In this document: positions 45,946 to 55,838 of the stretch, piece by piece
How positions within the stretch are numbered: the stretch's first letter is position 1
How the letters are laid out: each line of letters starts with the position of its first letter
Source of the DNA: Pseudonocardia parietis
GTDB lineage: Bacteria > Actinomycetota > Actinomycetes > Mycobacteriales > Pseudonocardiaceae
DNA length: 64,000 nucleotides
Direction of reading: 5' to 3'
Assembly: GCF_017876315.1 (NCBI RefSeq)
Contig: NZ_JAGINU010000001.1
Coordinates: 682,001 to 746,000 of the forward strand
Position numbers and translations under genes: made by a program
The notes under the pieces: generated by a model
What the model was told of the DNA's origin: nothing
Databases searched by the model: none
The model's input: only the letters and a program-made list of their open reading frames with translations

Positions 45946-46589
45946 CCGACCCGGGGCCCAGCGAGTGGTCGGTTCCGGGGCAGGTCGGTGTCGGCCCCTG
46001 GGACGGGCAGTGGCCCGCCGGTGACCGCTGGGATCCGGAGCTCCTGGAACACGGCGACCGGCGCAACGTCGTCGACGCCTACCGCTACTGGCGGCGGGAG
46101 GCCGTCGCGCAGGACCTGGCGCGCCGGGCGCACCCGTTCCACGTCGCGATCGAGAACCTCGGGCACGACCACAACATCGGCACCGTCGTGCGGACCGCGA
46201 ACGCCTTCGGCGCCGCCGGCGTGCACATCGTGGGACGGCGGCGGTGGAACCGCCGCGGCGCGATGGTCACCGACCGCTACCTGTCGCTGCACCACCAGCC
46301 CGGCCCGGCGGAGCTCGTGGCCTTCGCCCGCGACCACGGGCTCGCCCTGGTCGCGGTGGACAACCTGCCCGGCGCCGTCCGGCTGGAGGAGACGACCCTG
46401 CCGCGCAGCTGCATGCTGCTCTTCGGCGCCGAGGGGCCCGGGCTGTCGCCGGAGATCACCGAGGCCGCGGATCTCGCCGTCTCGATCGCCCAGTTCGGTT
46501 CCACCCGGTCGGTCAACGCCGGGGTGGCCGCCGGGATCGTCATGCACGCCTGGATCCGCGACCACGCGAACCTGGCCGACGCCTGGTGA
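45942..46589 (+). CDS. TrmH/SpoU family RNA methyltransferase
   Basis: 215 residues. An N-terminal extension of ~60 residues is followed by the SpoU/TrmH knotted domain: HVAIENLGHDHNIGTVVRTANAFGAAGVHIVG near 66-97, LLFGAEGPGLSPEI near 155-168 and SIAQFGSTRSVNAGVAAGIVMHAW near 180-203. These three motifs bind S-adenosylmethionine in the C-terminal trefoil knot and place the catalytic Arg. It probably 2'-O-methylates a ribose in tRNA or rRNA; the target base is not predictable. It ends the operon and converges with the Pro-rich gene. Confidence 0.88.
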   Translation: MTDPGPSEWSVPGQVGVGPWDGQWPAGDRWDPELLEHGDRRNVVDAYRYWRREAVAQDLARRAHPFHVAIENLGHDHNIGTVVRTANAFGAAGVHIVGRRRWNRRGAMVTDRYLSLHHQPGPAELVAFARDHGLALVAVDNLPGAVRLEETTLPRSCMLLFGAEGPGLSPEITEAADLAVSIAQFGSTRSVNAGVAAGIVMHAWIRDHANLADAW

Positions 46590-46629
46590 CACCGGCGCGG
46601 CAGCACCGACCGGCACGCAGCGGGTCGGA

Positions 46630-46980
46630 TCAGCCCAGTGCCGGCAGTGCGCCGGGCAGCAGCACCGACACCAGCGCGATCCCGGCGCCGAGCAGGGCGC
46701 CGACCAGCAGGGCGATCAGCGCGGCCCAGAGGATCTGGGTGGTCGCCGAACCGGACCGCACCGCCACCGGAGCGGGCGGGGCCGGGCGGCGCTGCTGCGG
46801 CGGCATCGGGCGGGGCGCCGGCGGCGGGACCCGGCCCGGTACCCGTGGCGGGGCGGGGTGCGCGCCGGACGGCCGTGGCGGCGGCATCGGACGACCGCGC
46901 GCCTGCGCCTGCAGGGCCTCGCCGACCCGGCGGGCGGCGTCGTCGCGGAAGGGGTCGTTCGGGTTCGGCGTGGCGGTCAT
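46630..46980 (-). CDS. Pro-rich single-pass membrane protein, partner gene of ECF sigma factor
   Basis: 116 residues starting MTATPNPNDPFRDDAARRVGEALQAQARGRP. About 80 residues of Pro/Arg-rich cytoplasmic sequence lead to one C-terminal membrane helix (ILWAALIALLVGALLGAGIALVSVLL) with almost nothing outside. Its ATG overlaps the sigma-factor stop, so the two are co-translated. Position and topology would suit a membrane-tethered regulator of the sigma factor, but no anti-sigma (ZAS) motif is seen. Function unknown. Confidence 0.55.
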   Translation of the reverse strand: MTATPNPNDPFRDDAARRVGEALQAQARGRPMPPPRPSGAHPAPPRVPGRVPPPAPRPMPPQQRRPAPPAPVAVRSGSATTQILWAALIALLVGALLGAGIALVSVLLPGALPALG

Positions 46981-47660
46981 CGTGGGTCCCCCTGGCGGCG
47001 GGTGGCGGAGGCACCGGCCCGCTCCTCCATGATCCGGGCGACCGCGTCGAGCGCACGGCTGGCGGTGGACTTCACCGTGCCCCGGCTCATCCCGGCGGCC
47101 TCGGAGATCTCCGACTCGGTCAGCCCGCCGTAGTACCGCAGCACGAGCACCTCGCGCTGGCGCGGCGGGAGGAACGAGAGCGCGTCGACGACCGACTGGT
47201 GCTCGGCCGACAGCATCGCCAGCGACTCCGCGGAGCGGGCGTTGGCCGAGTGCGGCGGGACGTACTCCCGGGCGGTACGACGGCGGCGCAGCACCGAGCG
47301 GGAGCCGTTCACCACCGCCGCCCGCAGGTACGCCACGGCGGCGGTCTCGTCCCGCAGCCCGGTCCAGTGCCGGTGCAGGCCGGTGAAGGCCTCCTGCACG
47401 ACGTCCTCGGCCGTCGCCGGGATGTCGACGAGCAGCATCGCCAGCCGCATCAGCCGCAGCCGGTGGTCGCGGTAGAGGTCGGCCAGGGTGAGCGGCTGCT
47501 CGCCCGGCCCGTCGGGAACGGGCTCCGGTGGGAACGGGCTCGGCTGCGGACCCGTACCGTCCGGCGCCGGTCGGCTGTCGATTGCGCGCAACCGGCCCAG
47601 CGTCCGGTCGACGGCGTTCTCCGCCCGCTCCTCCTCCACGGGCCCCAGGGTAGTCACCAC
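46977..47660 (-). CDS. ECF-type RNA polymerase sigma factor (SigE/SigM-like)
   Basis: 227 residues. A Pro-rich N-terminal extension of ~55 residues precedes sigma region 2 (LTLADLYRDHRLRLMRLAMLLVDIPATAEDVVQEAFTGLHRHW near 57-99). Region 4 is LSFLPPRQREVLVLRYYGGLTESEISEAAGMSRGTVKSTASRAL near 166-210. The layout is that of group 4 (ECF) factors of the SigE family. GTG 47660 is the first start; GTG 47657 is next to it. It is divergent from fba with ~157 bp between starts. Confidence 0.87.
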   Translation of the reverse strand: MVTTLGPVEEERAENAVDRTLGRLRAIDSRPAPDGTGPQPSPFPPEPVPDGPGEQPLTLADLYRDHRLRLMRLAMLLVDIPATAEDVVQEAFTGLHRHWTGLRDETAAVAYLRAAVVNGSRSVLRRRRTAREYVPPHSANARSAESLAMLSAEHQSVVDALSFLPPRQREVLVLRYYGGLTESEISEAAGMSRGTVKSTASRALDAVARIMEERAGASATRRQGDPR

Positions 47661-47816
47661 CCCCGACGGTCCTCACAGGCTTATCGGTTACGCCGGACGG
47701 AGCGGGTGACCAGACCCATTGGCGGGATGACTGCCACCGCACACCGGGTACGTGATACTCACCCCGGAGAAGAGCGCTGCGGGCAGCAGCGACCGCTGAT
47801 GACGAGGAGGCCGGCC

Positions 47817-48845
47817 GTGCCGATCGCCACGCCCGAGATCTACAACGAGATGCTGGACCGCGCCAAGAACGGCGAGTTCGCCTACCCGGCGATCAACGTG
47901 ACCAGTACCGAGACGCTCAACGCCGCGCTGCGCGGGTTCGCCGAGGCGGGTTCGGACGGCATCGTCCAGATCTCCACCGGCGGTGCCGAGTTCCTGTCCG
48001 GTACCCGGGTCAAGGACATGGTCACCGGGTCGGTGGGCCTGGCCGAGTTCGCGCACGTCGTCGCGGACAAGTACCCGGTGAACGTCGCGCTGCACACCGA
48101 CCACTGCCCCAAGGACAAGCTCGACAGCTTCGTCCGTCCGCTGATCGCGATCTCGCAGGAGCGGGTGGACAAGGGGCAGAACCCGCTGTTCCAGTCGCAC
48201 ATGTGGGACGGCTCGGCGACCGAGCTGGAGGAGAACCTCCGGATCGCCGCCGAGCTGCTCGACGAGGCCGTCAAGGCCAAGATCGTTCTCGAGGTCGAGA
48301 TCGGCGTCGTCGGCGGCGAGGAGGACGGTGTCGCCAACGACATCAACGAGAAGCTCTACACCGCCCCCGGCGACTACGAGCGCACCGTCGAGATGCTCGG
48401 GGCCGGCGAGAAGGGCCGCTACCTGCTGGCCGCGACGTTCGGCAACGTGCACGGCGTCTACAAGCCGGGCAACGTCAAGCTCCGCCCGGAGATCCTCAAG
48501 CAGGGCCAGGAGGTGGCCCGCCAGAAGCTCGGCGCGGGTGCCGCGGACAAGCCGTTCGACCTGGTCTTCCACGGCGGGTCCGGCTCGCTGCTCGAGGAGA
48601 TCCACGAGGCGCTGGGCTACGGCGTGGTGAAGATGAACGTCGACACCGACACCCAGTACGCCTTCACGCGCCCGATCGTGGCGCACATGTTCGAGAACTA
48701 CGACGGCGTCCTGAAGATCGACGGCGAGGTCGGCAACAAGAAGGTCTACGACCCGCGCTCGTACCTGAAGAAGGCCGAGGTCGCGATGAGCGAGCGGGTC
48801 GTCGAGGCCTGCGAGGCGCTGAAGTCGGCGGGCAAGGCGCTGTAG
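47817..48845 (+). CDS. fba: Fructose-bisphosphate aldolase, class II
   Basis: 342 residues starting VPIATPEIYNEMLDRAKNGEFAYPAINVTSTETLNAALRGFAEAGSDGIVQ. Zinc ligands and catalytic residues are recognisable: VALHTDHCPKDKLD (Asp and His near 95-98), LEVEIGVVGGEEDG (Glu), ATFGNVHGVYKPGNVKL (His near 212) and VFHGGSGS (His near 252), then KMNVDTDTQYAF. The enzyme cleaves fructose 1,6-bisphosphate in glycolysis and makes it in gluconeogenesis. GAGGAGG precedes GTG 47817. The syntenic M. tuberculosis gene is Rv0363c. Confidence 0.95.
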   Translation: MPIATPEIYNEMLDRAKNGEFAYPAINVTSTETLNAALRGFAEAGSDGIVQISTGGAEFLSGTRVKDMVTGSVGLAEFAHVVADKYPVNVALHTDHCPKDKLDSFVRPLIAISQERVDKGQNPLFQSHMWDGSATELEENLRIAAELLDEAVKAKIVLEVEIGVVGGEEDGVANDINEKLYTAPGDYERTVEMLGAGEKGRYLLAATFGNVHGVYKPGNVKLRPEILKQGQEVARQKLGAGAADKPFDLVFHGGSGSLLEEIHEALGYGVVKMNVDTDTQYAFTRPIVAHMFENYDGVLKIDGEVGNKKVYDPRSYLKKAEVAMSERVVEACEALKSAGKAL

Positions 48846-48857
48846 CGCACGTGGGGT

Positions 48858-48890
48858 GGTCGTCGCGGCCCGGACCGGACCGCGATGACC
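48858..48890 (+). terminator. Probable terminator of fba
   Basis: GGTCGTCGCGG (48858-48868) pairs with CCGCGATGACC (48880-48890) with one G-T pair and an 11-nt loop, 13 bp after the stop codon. Confidence 0.5.
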
Positions 48891-48921
48891 GCCCGCGAGC
48901 CCGAAGGGCCAAGATGGCGGC

Positions 48922-49335
48922 ATGAGTCTGCACGGCAACCTGCTCGAACCGGAAGCCACGCGCCTGCCCGTCGACCCGGCCGCGGCCGAGCTGGACGGCG
49001 GCGCCGACCCGACCGACGTGGCTGCGGGCAGCCCGTCCTCGTCGATCGCGTGGGCGGTGCTGGCCGAGCGTGCGCTGGCGGCCGGCGAGACCGTCGCCGG
49101 GTACGCCTACGCCCGCACCGGGTACCACCGCGGTCTCGACCAGCTCCGCCGCAACGGCTGGAAGGGCTTCGGCCCGGTGCCGTGGTCGCACGAACCGAAC
49201 CGGGGCTTCCTGCGCTCCTGCGGCGCCCTGCTGCAGGCCGCCCAGGGCGTCGGCGAGGCCGCCGAGGTCGAGCGCCTGCGCACGTTGATCTCGGACTCCG
49301 ACCCGGCCGCGCTCGCCGCCCTCGGTATCGACTGA
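48922..49335 (+). CDS. DUF3151 family protein
   Basis: 137 residues starting MSLHGNLLEPEATRLPVDPAAAEL. The conserved block SSIAWAVLAERALAAGETVAGYAYARTGYHRGLDQLRRNGWKGFGPVPWSHEPNRGFLRSCGALLQAA is nearly identical in pattern to actinobacterial DUF3151 proteins, such as Rv0360c beside fba and purA in M. tuberculosis. Helical TPR-like repeats are suggested by the A-AxA spacing. Function unknown. CAAGAT stands 6 nt before the ATG. Confidence 0.88.
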   Translation: MSLHGNLLEPEATRLPVDPAAAELDGGADPTDVAAGSPSSSIAWAVLAERALAAGETVAGYAYARTGYHRGLDQLRRNGWKGFGPVPWSHEPNRGFLRSCGALLQAAQGVGEAAEVERLRTLISDSDPAALAALGID

Positions 49336-49340
49336 CGCCG

Positions 49341-50495
49341 GTGCGGACCGTGCGGCCGGGCGTGCGGAGCTCCGGTGAGCGAGTTCGCGCCCGCGTGCGG
49401 GCCGGGGCCCGGCGGATGCGGGCGTCCTGGCTGCCGATCCTGCAGTGCGCGTTCGCGGCCGGGCTCGCGCTCTACGTCGCCGCCGACCTGTTCGGGCACC
49501 CCCGGCCGTTCTTCGCCCCGATCGCCGCGGTGATCAGCCTCGGCCTCTCGCTGAACTCCCGCCTGCGCCGCGCCGCGGAGCTCGTGGTCGGGGTCAGCCT
49601 CGGCGTGCTCGTCGGTGACCTGATCATCGCCGAGATCGGCAGCGGCGTCTGGCAGCTGATCCTGGTCGTCGCGCTGGCGATGAGCCTCGCGACGTTCTTC
49701 GACGCGGGCACCCTGATCGTGTCGCAGGCCGCCGCGTCCGCGGTGCTGGTGACGACGCTGCTGCCGCCGGGCGACAGCGGGGGCATCGACCGCTGCGTCG
49801 ACGCGCTCATCGGCGGCGCGGCCGGCATCCTGGTCGCCGCGGTGATCCCGGTGCACCCGGTCCGGATCGTCCGCCGGGAGTCCCGGCGGGTGCTCGACGA
49901 CCTGGTCACGGTGCTCACCGAGATCGCGTCCGCGCTGCGCGAGGGCGATCCGCGGTCCTGCTCCCGGGCGTTGCGGCGGGCCCGCGACACCCAGGCCGCG
50001 ATCGACGGGCTGCGTACCGCCGTCGGGTCCGCGGGTGAGGTCGCGGTGGTGTCCCCGCTGCACCGGCCGCGCCGCGCGGTCCTGCGCCGCTACCGCGAGC
50101 TCGCCGACCGCACCGACTACGCCCACCGCAACACCCGGGTGCTGGCCCGCCGCGCACTCGCCGCCGTGGAGGACGGCGAGCGTGTCCCGCCCGAGCTCGC
50201 CGACGCGATCACCGAGCTCGCGGCGGCGGTCGGTGCGCTGATCCGCGAGCTCACCCACGACGGCGACCGCGCACACGCCCGCCCGGCGATCCTCGACGCG
50301 GTACACCGCGCGTCGGTTCCGGTCGACCTGCCACCGGCGCCCACCTGGGAGGACCCGGTGCCGGCCCGGTCGGTGCCGGTGCTGATCGCCCAGGTGCGCT
50401 CGATCGCCGTCGACCTCCTGCAGGCGACCGGAATGACCCGTACCGAGGCGTTGCGCGCACTGCGCGACGAACTGGGTGAATCCGACACGGCCTGA
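49341..50495 (+). CDS. FUSC/ArAE-type aromatic acid exporter family protein
   Basis: 384 residues, starting 5 bp after the DUF3151 stop at GTG 49341. A basic N-terminus is followed by about six membrane helices within residues 32-180 (ILQCAFAAGLALYVAADLF, FFAPIAAVISLGLSLNS, AELVVGVSLGVLVGDLIIAEIG, WQLILVVALAMSLATFF, ALIGGAAGILVAAVIPVHP). The ~200-residue cytoplasmic domain is helical. This is the half-FUSC architecture (one membrane repeat). It may export aromatic or amphipathic compounds; the role is not established. Confidence 0.75.
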   Translation: MRTVRPGVRSSGERVRARVRAGARRMRASWLPILQCAFAAGLALYVAADLFGHPRPFFAPIAAVISLGLSLNSRLRRAAELVVGVSLGVLVGDLIIAEIGSGVWQLILVVALAMSLATFFDAGTLIVSQAAASAVLVTTLLPPGDSGGIDRCVDALIGGAAGILVAAVIPVHPVRIVRRESRRVLDDLVTVLTEIASALREGDPRSCSRALRRARDTQAAIDGLRTAVGSAGEVAVVSPLHRPRRAVLRRYRELADRTDYAHRNTRVLARRALAAVEDGERVPPELADAITELAAAVGALIRELTHDGDRAHARPAILDAVHRASVPVDLPPAPTWEDPVPARSVPVLIAQVRSIAVDLLQATGMTRTEALRALRDELGESDTA

Positions 50496-50668
50496 TCCGG
50501 GTGAAGGGCTTCCGTAACGGCCCGGTCACGGAGCAGAATCGGGCGCGGTTCGGCGCCGGGACGGACCCGCCCCCGCACGGTGTGGTGCGGCCGCCGCAAG
50601 CCTCTCGCGATATCGAGGCTCGTTCCGCAAGCTTCTCCCGGTACGGATGCTCTCGATCGGGGTCGCAC

Positions 50669-51345
50669 GTGCAGCTGTTCATCCGCTACGTCCTGGCTCC
50701 GCTCGTCCGGCTGCTCTGGCGCCCGCGCGTGCACGGCGCCGGCCGCATCCCGGTCGACGGCCCGGTGATCCTGGCCGCCAACCACCGGGCGGCCGTCGAC
50801 ACCGTGTTCATCCCGCTGATCGCCCCGCGCCGCGTCGCCTTCCTGGGCAAGGCCGAGTACTTCACGGCCGTGGCCTGCGCGGACGGCTGACGGCCACGTT
50901 CCTGCGCGCGCTCGGCTACGTCCCGGTCGACCGCGGCAACGTCCGCGCCGGGCTCGCCGCGCTCGCGGCGGGGCGCCGGGTGCTCGAGGCCGGAGGCGCG
51001 TTCGGGATCTACCCGGAGGGCACCCGCTCGCTGGACGGCAGGCTGCACCGCGGGCACACCGGGGTGGCCAGCCTGGCGCTGTCCACCGGCGCCGTCGTGA
51101 TCCCGGTGGGCTTGCGCGGTACCGAACGGGTGCAGCCGGTCGGACGGCTGCTGCCCCGCCTGGCCCGGGTGGAGATCCGGTTCGGCACGCCGCTGGAGTT
51201 CAGCCGCTACGAGGGGCTGGAGGGCGCGCCCGCGATCCGGCGCGCCGTCACCGACGAGATCATGGACGCCATCGCCGACCTCTCCGGGCAGATCTACGTG
51301 GACTCCTACCACCGGCGCCCGGACGAGGGGCGCGACGCCGCCTGA
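50669..51345 (+). pseudogene. 1-acylglycerol-3-phosphate acyltransferase-like gene with -1 frameshift
   Basis: The gene starts at GTG 50669 (VQLFIRYVLAPLVRLLWRPRVHG) and reads through AANHRAAVDTVFIP (the HX4D catalytic motif) and FLGKAEYFT. It then runs into TGA at 50888-50890. The other expected half (RLTATFLRALGYVPVDRGNVRAG, then YPEGTRSLDG, the PEGTR motif, to DEGRDAA) is intact in the next frame and ends at 51345. Adding one G to the GG at 50866-50867 restores TGRGLRGRLTATF, the normal family sequence. The break is therefore one missing base, either a true mutation or a sequencing error in a G-run. Such enzymes acylate lysophosphatidic acid in phospholipid synthesis. Confidence 0.85.
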
Positions 51346-51358
51346 GCCCGGTGGCCGG

Positions 51359-52060
51359 TCAGCCCGGGAGGACCGGGTGCCAGGGCTCGGTGTGCTTGTA
51401 CCAGGCCCAGCGCCGGATCTCGCGGGGGTAGGGCTCGCCGTCGCGGACGGGGGTCGCACCCGTCGTCCCGATCTGGATCGCCCGTCCCTGCGCAGCCCGC
51501 ACCCCCGAACCGCCGCGGACCCGGACCCCGTCCGGCCCGGCGTCGACGACCAGCTTCGGGACCTGGCCGTGGAACACCCGGGTCGCATCGCAGTAGGCCT
51601 CACCGTGCAGGTCGGGGATCTCCCCGCGGCCGACCAGGACGCCGCCGGAGTCGTCGCGCAACAGCGGCTCCGGGCGGGCCGAGCCGCTCCGTGCGAGCGT
51701 GACCGCGGCGGCGAACGACCGTGGCAGCCCCCAGTTCGCGGCCGCGCGCGACCGGCGGGACACCGGGAGGTAGGCGACCTCGGTGCCCAACGCGTCCTTG
51801 CGCAGCAGACGGACCAGCACCGCGGCCAGGTCGGCGTCGTCGCCGTGCACGATCAGCCGCCCCGCGGTGCCGAGCAGCGGATCGACGACGTCCTTGCCCG
51901 GTCGCGGCCCGGCGGTGACCGAGCGCACCGCCGGGTCGGCCAGCAGAGGCGCAGGTGGCCGTTCCCGGCGGGCACCCGGACGGATACCGTGGAGCCGGAG
52001 CCGGTGACGTTCCTGCGGCACGCAGATGAGCAGCACCGCTTCGGGATCGGTCGAAACCAC
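51359..52060 (-). CDS. Conserved hypothetical protein divergent from purA
   Basis: 233 residues starting VVSTDPEAVLLICVPQERHRLRLHGIRP. A middle segment (GRLIVHGDDADLAAVLVRLLRKDALGTEVAYLPVSRRSRAAANWGLP) has a faint resemblance to diacylglycerol-kinase-type catalytic cores, but the GGDGT motif is absent. The C-terminal part is basic and beta-rich (CDATRVFHGQVPKLVVDAGPDGVRVRGG) and ends WAWYKHTEPWHPVLPG. A gene of similar size, Rv0358, lies beside purA in M. tuberculosis and may be the orthologue. GTG 52060 is chosen as the start; the frame extends upstream over the purA leader, which is unlikely to be coding. Confidence 0.55.
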   Translation of the reverse strand: MVSTDPEAVLLICVPQERHRLRLHGIRPGARRERPPAPLLADPAVRSVTAGPRPGKDVVDPLLGTAGRLIVHGDDADLAAVLVRLLRKDALGTEVAYLPVSRRSRAAANWGLPRSFAAAVTLARSGSARPEPLLRDDSGGVLVGRGEIPDLHGEAYCDATRVFHGQVPKLVVDAGPDGVRVRGGSGVRAAQGRAIQIGTTGATPVRDGEPYPREIRRWAWYKHTEPWHPVLPG

Positions 52061-52131
52061 TGATCGAGTACCCTCCTCGCCGCGGTATCCGGAAACCACG
52101 CCCGGAACCGCGGCCGTGACGAGCGTGTTGA

Positions 52132-53421
<1,290 letters not shown>

Positions 53422-54645
53422 TCATCGGCGGGCCTCGGCGGCCTCCCGTGCGGCCGGCTCGGCCCGTACCGGGGTGACCATGACGGCGATCAGCGGCGCG
53501 AGTGCGGCGGCGGCGAATCCGGCGCCGTACCCGGCCGTTCCGACCAGCGCACCGAGCGCCACCGGGACGGCCGAGGCGATCGCGTTCTGGCCGGTGTTCT
53601 GGATCCCGAGCGCCCGCCCGGACCAGGCCCGGCCGGCGAGTTCGGCGGTGCTGGTGAAGGCCAGCCCGTTGTCCGCGACGGTGACGACCGTGCCGACCGC
53701 CAGCATCGTCACCGCCAGCCACCCGGCAACCGCATCGCCGAGCCCGAACAGCAGCAGCACGACGGCAGCGGCCACCGCGATCTGACGCATCGGCCGCAGC
53801 CGGGAGCCGACCCGGTCCGACCACCAGCCGGACCCGATCCGGCCTGCCGCGCCCGCGACCTGTCCGGCCGCGACGAACGCACCTGCCGCCGCCACGCCCC
53901 ACCCCTGCTCGCGCACCAGGTACTCGGTGCCGAACGAGGCCACCGCGAACTGCGGGACGACCAGCAGGGCGGACGCGCCGTGCACCCGCCACAGCACCGG
54001 CGTGCGGTACGGCGAGCGCTCCGGCGCCGCTCCGGCCGCCCGCGGGACCCGCGGCGGGTCCGGGGCCAGAGCCAGCACGAGGACGGCCGAGACCAGGCAC
54101 AGGCCGGCCGGCAGCAGCAGCGCCGTCCACGGACCCACCGCCGCGCCCAGCGACGGCAGGGTGAGCCCGGCCAGCGCGACGCCGAGCGGCTGTGCGGTCT
54201 GCCGGATCCCCATCGCGGTGCCGCGCTCGTGGGCGCCGAACCAGCCCATCACCATCCGGCCGCTGGCCGCGAACACCGACGCCGCCCCGGCACCGCCGAG
54301 CACCAGCAGCGCCATGACGGCCTGCCCCGGCAGCAGCGCCGTCCCGGCGACGGCGACGGCACACACGGTCAGTCCGGCGGCGATCACCAGTCGTTCCCCG
54401 GTGCGGTCGGCCACGGCGCCCCAGGCGATCAGGGTGAGCAGCAGCCCGGCGGTCGGGGCGCCGACGTAGGCGCCGGCCCCGGCGAGCGAGAGGCCGCCCG
54501 CGTCACGCAGCAGCGGGACGAGGAACGGCATCCCGTAGACGAACGAGCAGGCCGCCGTCTGGGCGAGCACACCGACTCCCAGGACCACCCAGCGGCGGCG
54601 GTTCCGGACGACGTCGGAGGTGGTGGGACGGGTCAGGACGCGCAC
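53422..54645 (-). CDS. MFS transporter
   Basis: 407 residues with about 12 membrane helices. Motif A is visible in the loop after helix 2 (LIAWGAVADRTGERLVIAAG) and a second copy in RIGSGWWSDRVGSRLRPMRQ. The motif GMGIRQTAQPLGVALAG-like segment after helix 4 (GTAMGIRQTAQPLGVALAGL) is typical of oxalate/formate or drug-type MFS proteins. The substrate is unknown. It is the last gene of the nth-tlpA-nudix-marP operon and overlaps the marP stop by 13 bp. The protein ends opposite purA with no gap. Confidence 0.78.
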   Translation of the reverse strand: MRVLTRPTTSDVVRNRRRWVVLGVGVLAQTAACSFVYGMPFLVPLLRDAGGLSLAGAGAYVGAPTAGLLLTLIAWGAVADRTGERLVIAAGLTVCAVAVAGTALLPGQAVMALLVLGGAGAASVFAASGRMVMGWFGAHERGTAMGIRQTAQPLGVALAGLTLPSLGAAVGPWTALLLPAGLCLVSAVLVLALAPDPPRVPRAAGAAPERSPYRTPVLWRVHGASALLVVPQFAVASFGTEYLVREQGWGVAAAGAFVAAGQVAGAAGRIGSGWWSDRVGSRLRPMRQIAVAAAVVLLLFGLGDAVAGWLAVTMLAVGTVVTVADNGLAFTSTAELAGRAWSGRALGIQNTGQNAIASAVPVALGALVGTAGYGAGFAAAALAPLIAVMVTPVRAEPAAREAAEARR

Positions 54646-55838
54646 TCCCCGGTGTCGACCGGTGTCGAGCCGGAGCCGACGGCGACGTTGAGCGCGTGCG
54701 CGACCTGCTCGGCGGTCAGCACGAAACCGGTCTCGGAGTCGTCCAGCGCGGCCCCGAACACCACGCCGACCACCCGGCCGTCCGGGGTGATCATCGGGCC
54801 GCCGGAGTTACCGGAGCGCACCACGGCGCGGACCGTGTAGACGTCGCGGACCACGCTGCCCTGCTCGTAGATGTCCGGGCCACGCAGCCGGATCCGTTCG
54901 CGCACCTTGCCCGGCGTCACCGTGTACGGGCCGTCCAGCGGGTAACCGACGATGATCACGTCGTCGCCGACACGGGCCGGGTCCGGGGTGAACCGCAGCG
55001 GCTCCTCCTCCAGCTCCGGGACGTCCAGCACGGCGACGTCGACCTGGGGGTCGTAGTGGATGACCTCGGCGTCGAGCCGGCGGGTGCGGCCGCTCGCCGT
55101 CGTCACCTCGACGGTCGTGCTGGAGGTCCCGGCGACGACGTGCGCGTTGGTCATGACCCGTTGCGGCGCGACGACGAACGCGGTGCCCTCGAGCGCCCGG
55201 CGGCAGGACGGCGCCCGCCCGCGGACCTTGAGCACCCGGTCCCGGACCTCGGTGACCACCGGGTCCTGCGCCAGGTTCGAGTCCGGCGGGCCGACCGCGG
55301 CGACCGGGGTGCGGGAGAACGGGCTGACGACGTTGGGGAAGCCGGAGTCGTCGAGGATCTGCCGGAGCTCGGCGGGGAGCTCGCGGGCGGCGTCCGGCAT
55401 CACGCCGTCGACCGCGGCCAACACCTGGGAGTCGCGCAGACCGCTGGTCAGGGTCGCGAAGCTGGTCGAGGCCAGCGGCAGCGCGATGAGCCAGGCGGCG
55501 ACGACCACCGCGACCGCCTGGACACCGGCCCCGAGCGTGGAGTCGACCTTGAGCGTGCCCTCGCGGCGGATCCGGTCCCGGATGAACCGTCCGAGGTAGA
55601 CCCCGGTGGCCTCGCCGAGCGCGACCAGCAGCACCACCGCGCCGATCCCGAGCAGCACCTTGGCCTGCTGCGACTCCACCTGGCCTGCCAGCAGCGGCGC
55701 GACCCGCAGGCCCAGCACCGCCCCGGTCAGCACACCGAGGAAGGACAGCAGCGCCACCGCCACCCCGTGCCGCCAGCCGGACGCCGCCGCCAGCAAAGCC
55801 AGGATGACGACCACCACGTCGACCCAGCTGATGCTCAC
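54633..55838 (-). CDS. marP: MarP-type membrane serine protease (CvpA domain plus trypsin-like)
   Basis: 401 residues. Four membrane helices of a CvpA/colicin-V-production domain fill about residues 5-125. The outer protease domain has His233 in NAHVV, Asp267 in VDVAVLD and Ser345 in GNSGGPM. Cys212 and Cys399 sit where M. tuberculosis MarP (Rv3671c) forms its regulatory disulfide. MarP keeps intrabacterial pH under acid and oxidative stress by processing peptidoglycan enzymes. GTG 55838 follows GAGGTGG and lies within the preceding gene's stop. The next three upstream genes match Rv3672c-Rv3674c in order. Confidence 0.9.
   Translation of the reverse strand: MSISWVDVVVVILALLAAASGWRHGVAVALLSFLGVLTGAVLGLRVAPLLAGQVESQQAKVLLGIGAVVLLVALGEATGVYLGRFIRDRIRREGTLKVDSTLGAGVQAVAVVVAAWLIALPLASTSFATLTSGLRDSQVLAAVDGVMPDAARELPAELRQILDDSGFPNVVSPFSRTPVAAVGPPDSNLAQDPVVTEVRDRVLKVRGRAPSCRRALEGTAFVVAPQRVMTNAHVVAGTSSTTVEVTTASGRTRRLDAEVIHYDPQVDVAVLDVPELEEEPLRFTPDPARVGDDVIIVGYPLDGPYTVTPGKVRERIRLRGPDIYEQGSVVRDVYTVRAVVRSGNSGGPMITPDGRVVGVVFGAALDDSETGFVLTAEQVAHALNVAVGSGSTPVDTGECAS

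Noticed and set aside
50669..50890. Programmed ribosomal frameshift in the acyltransferase gene
   Set aside because: No slippery heptamer or downstream pseudoknot was seen; a one-base deletion in a G-run explains the break more simply.
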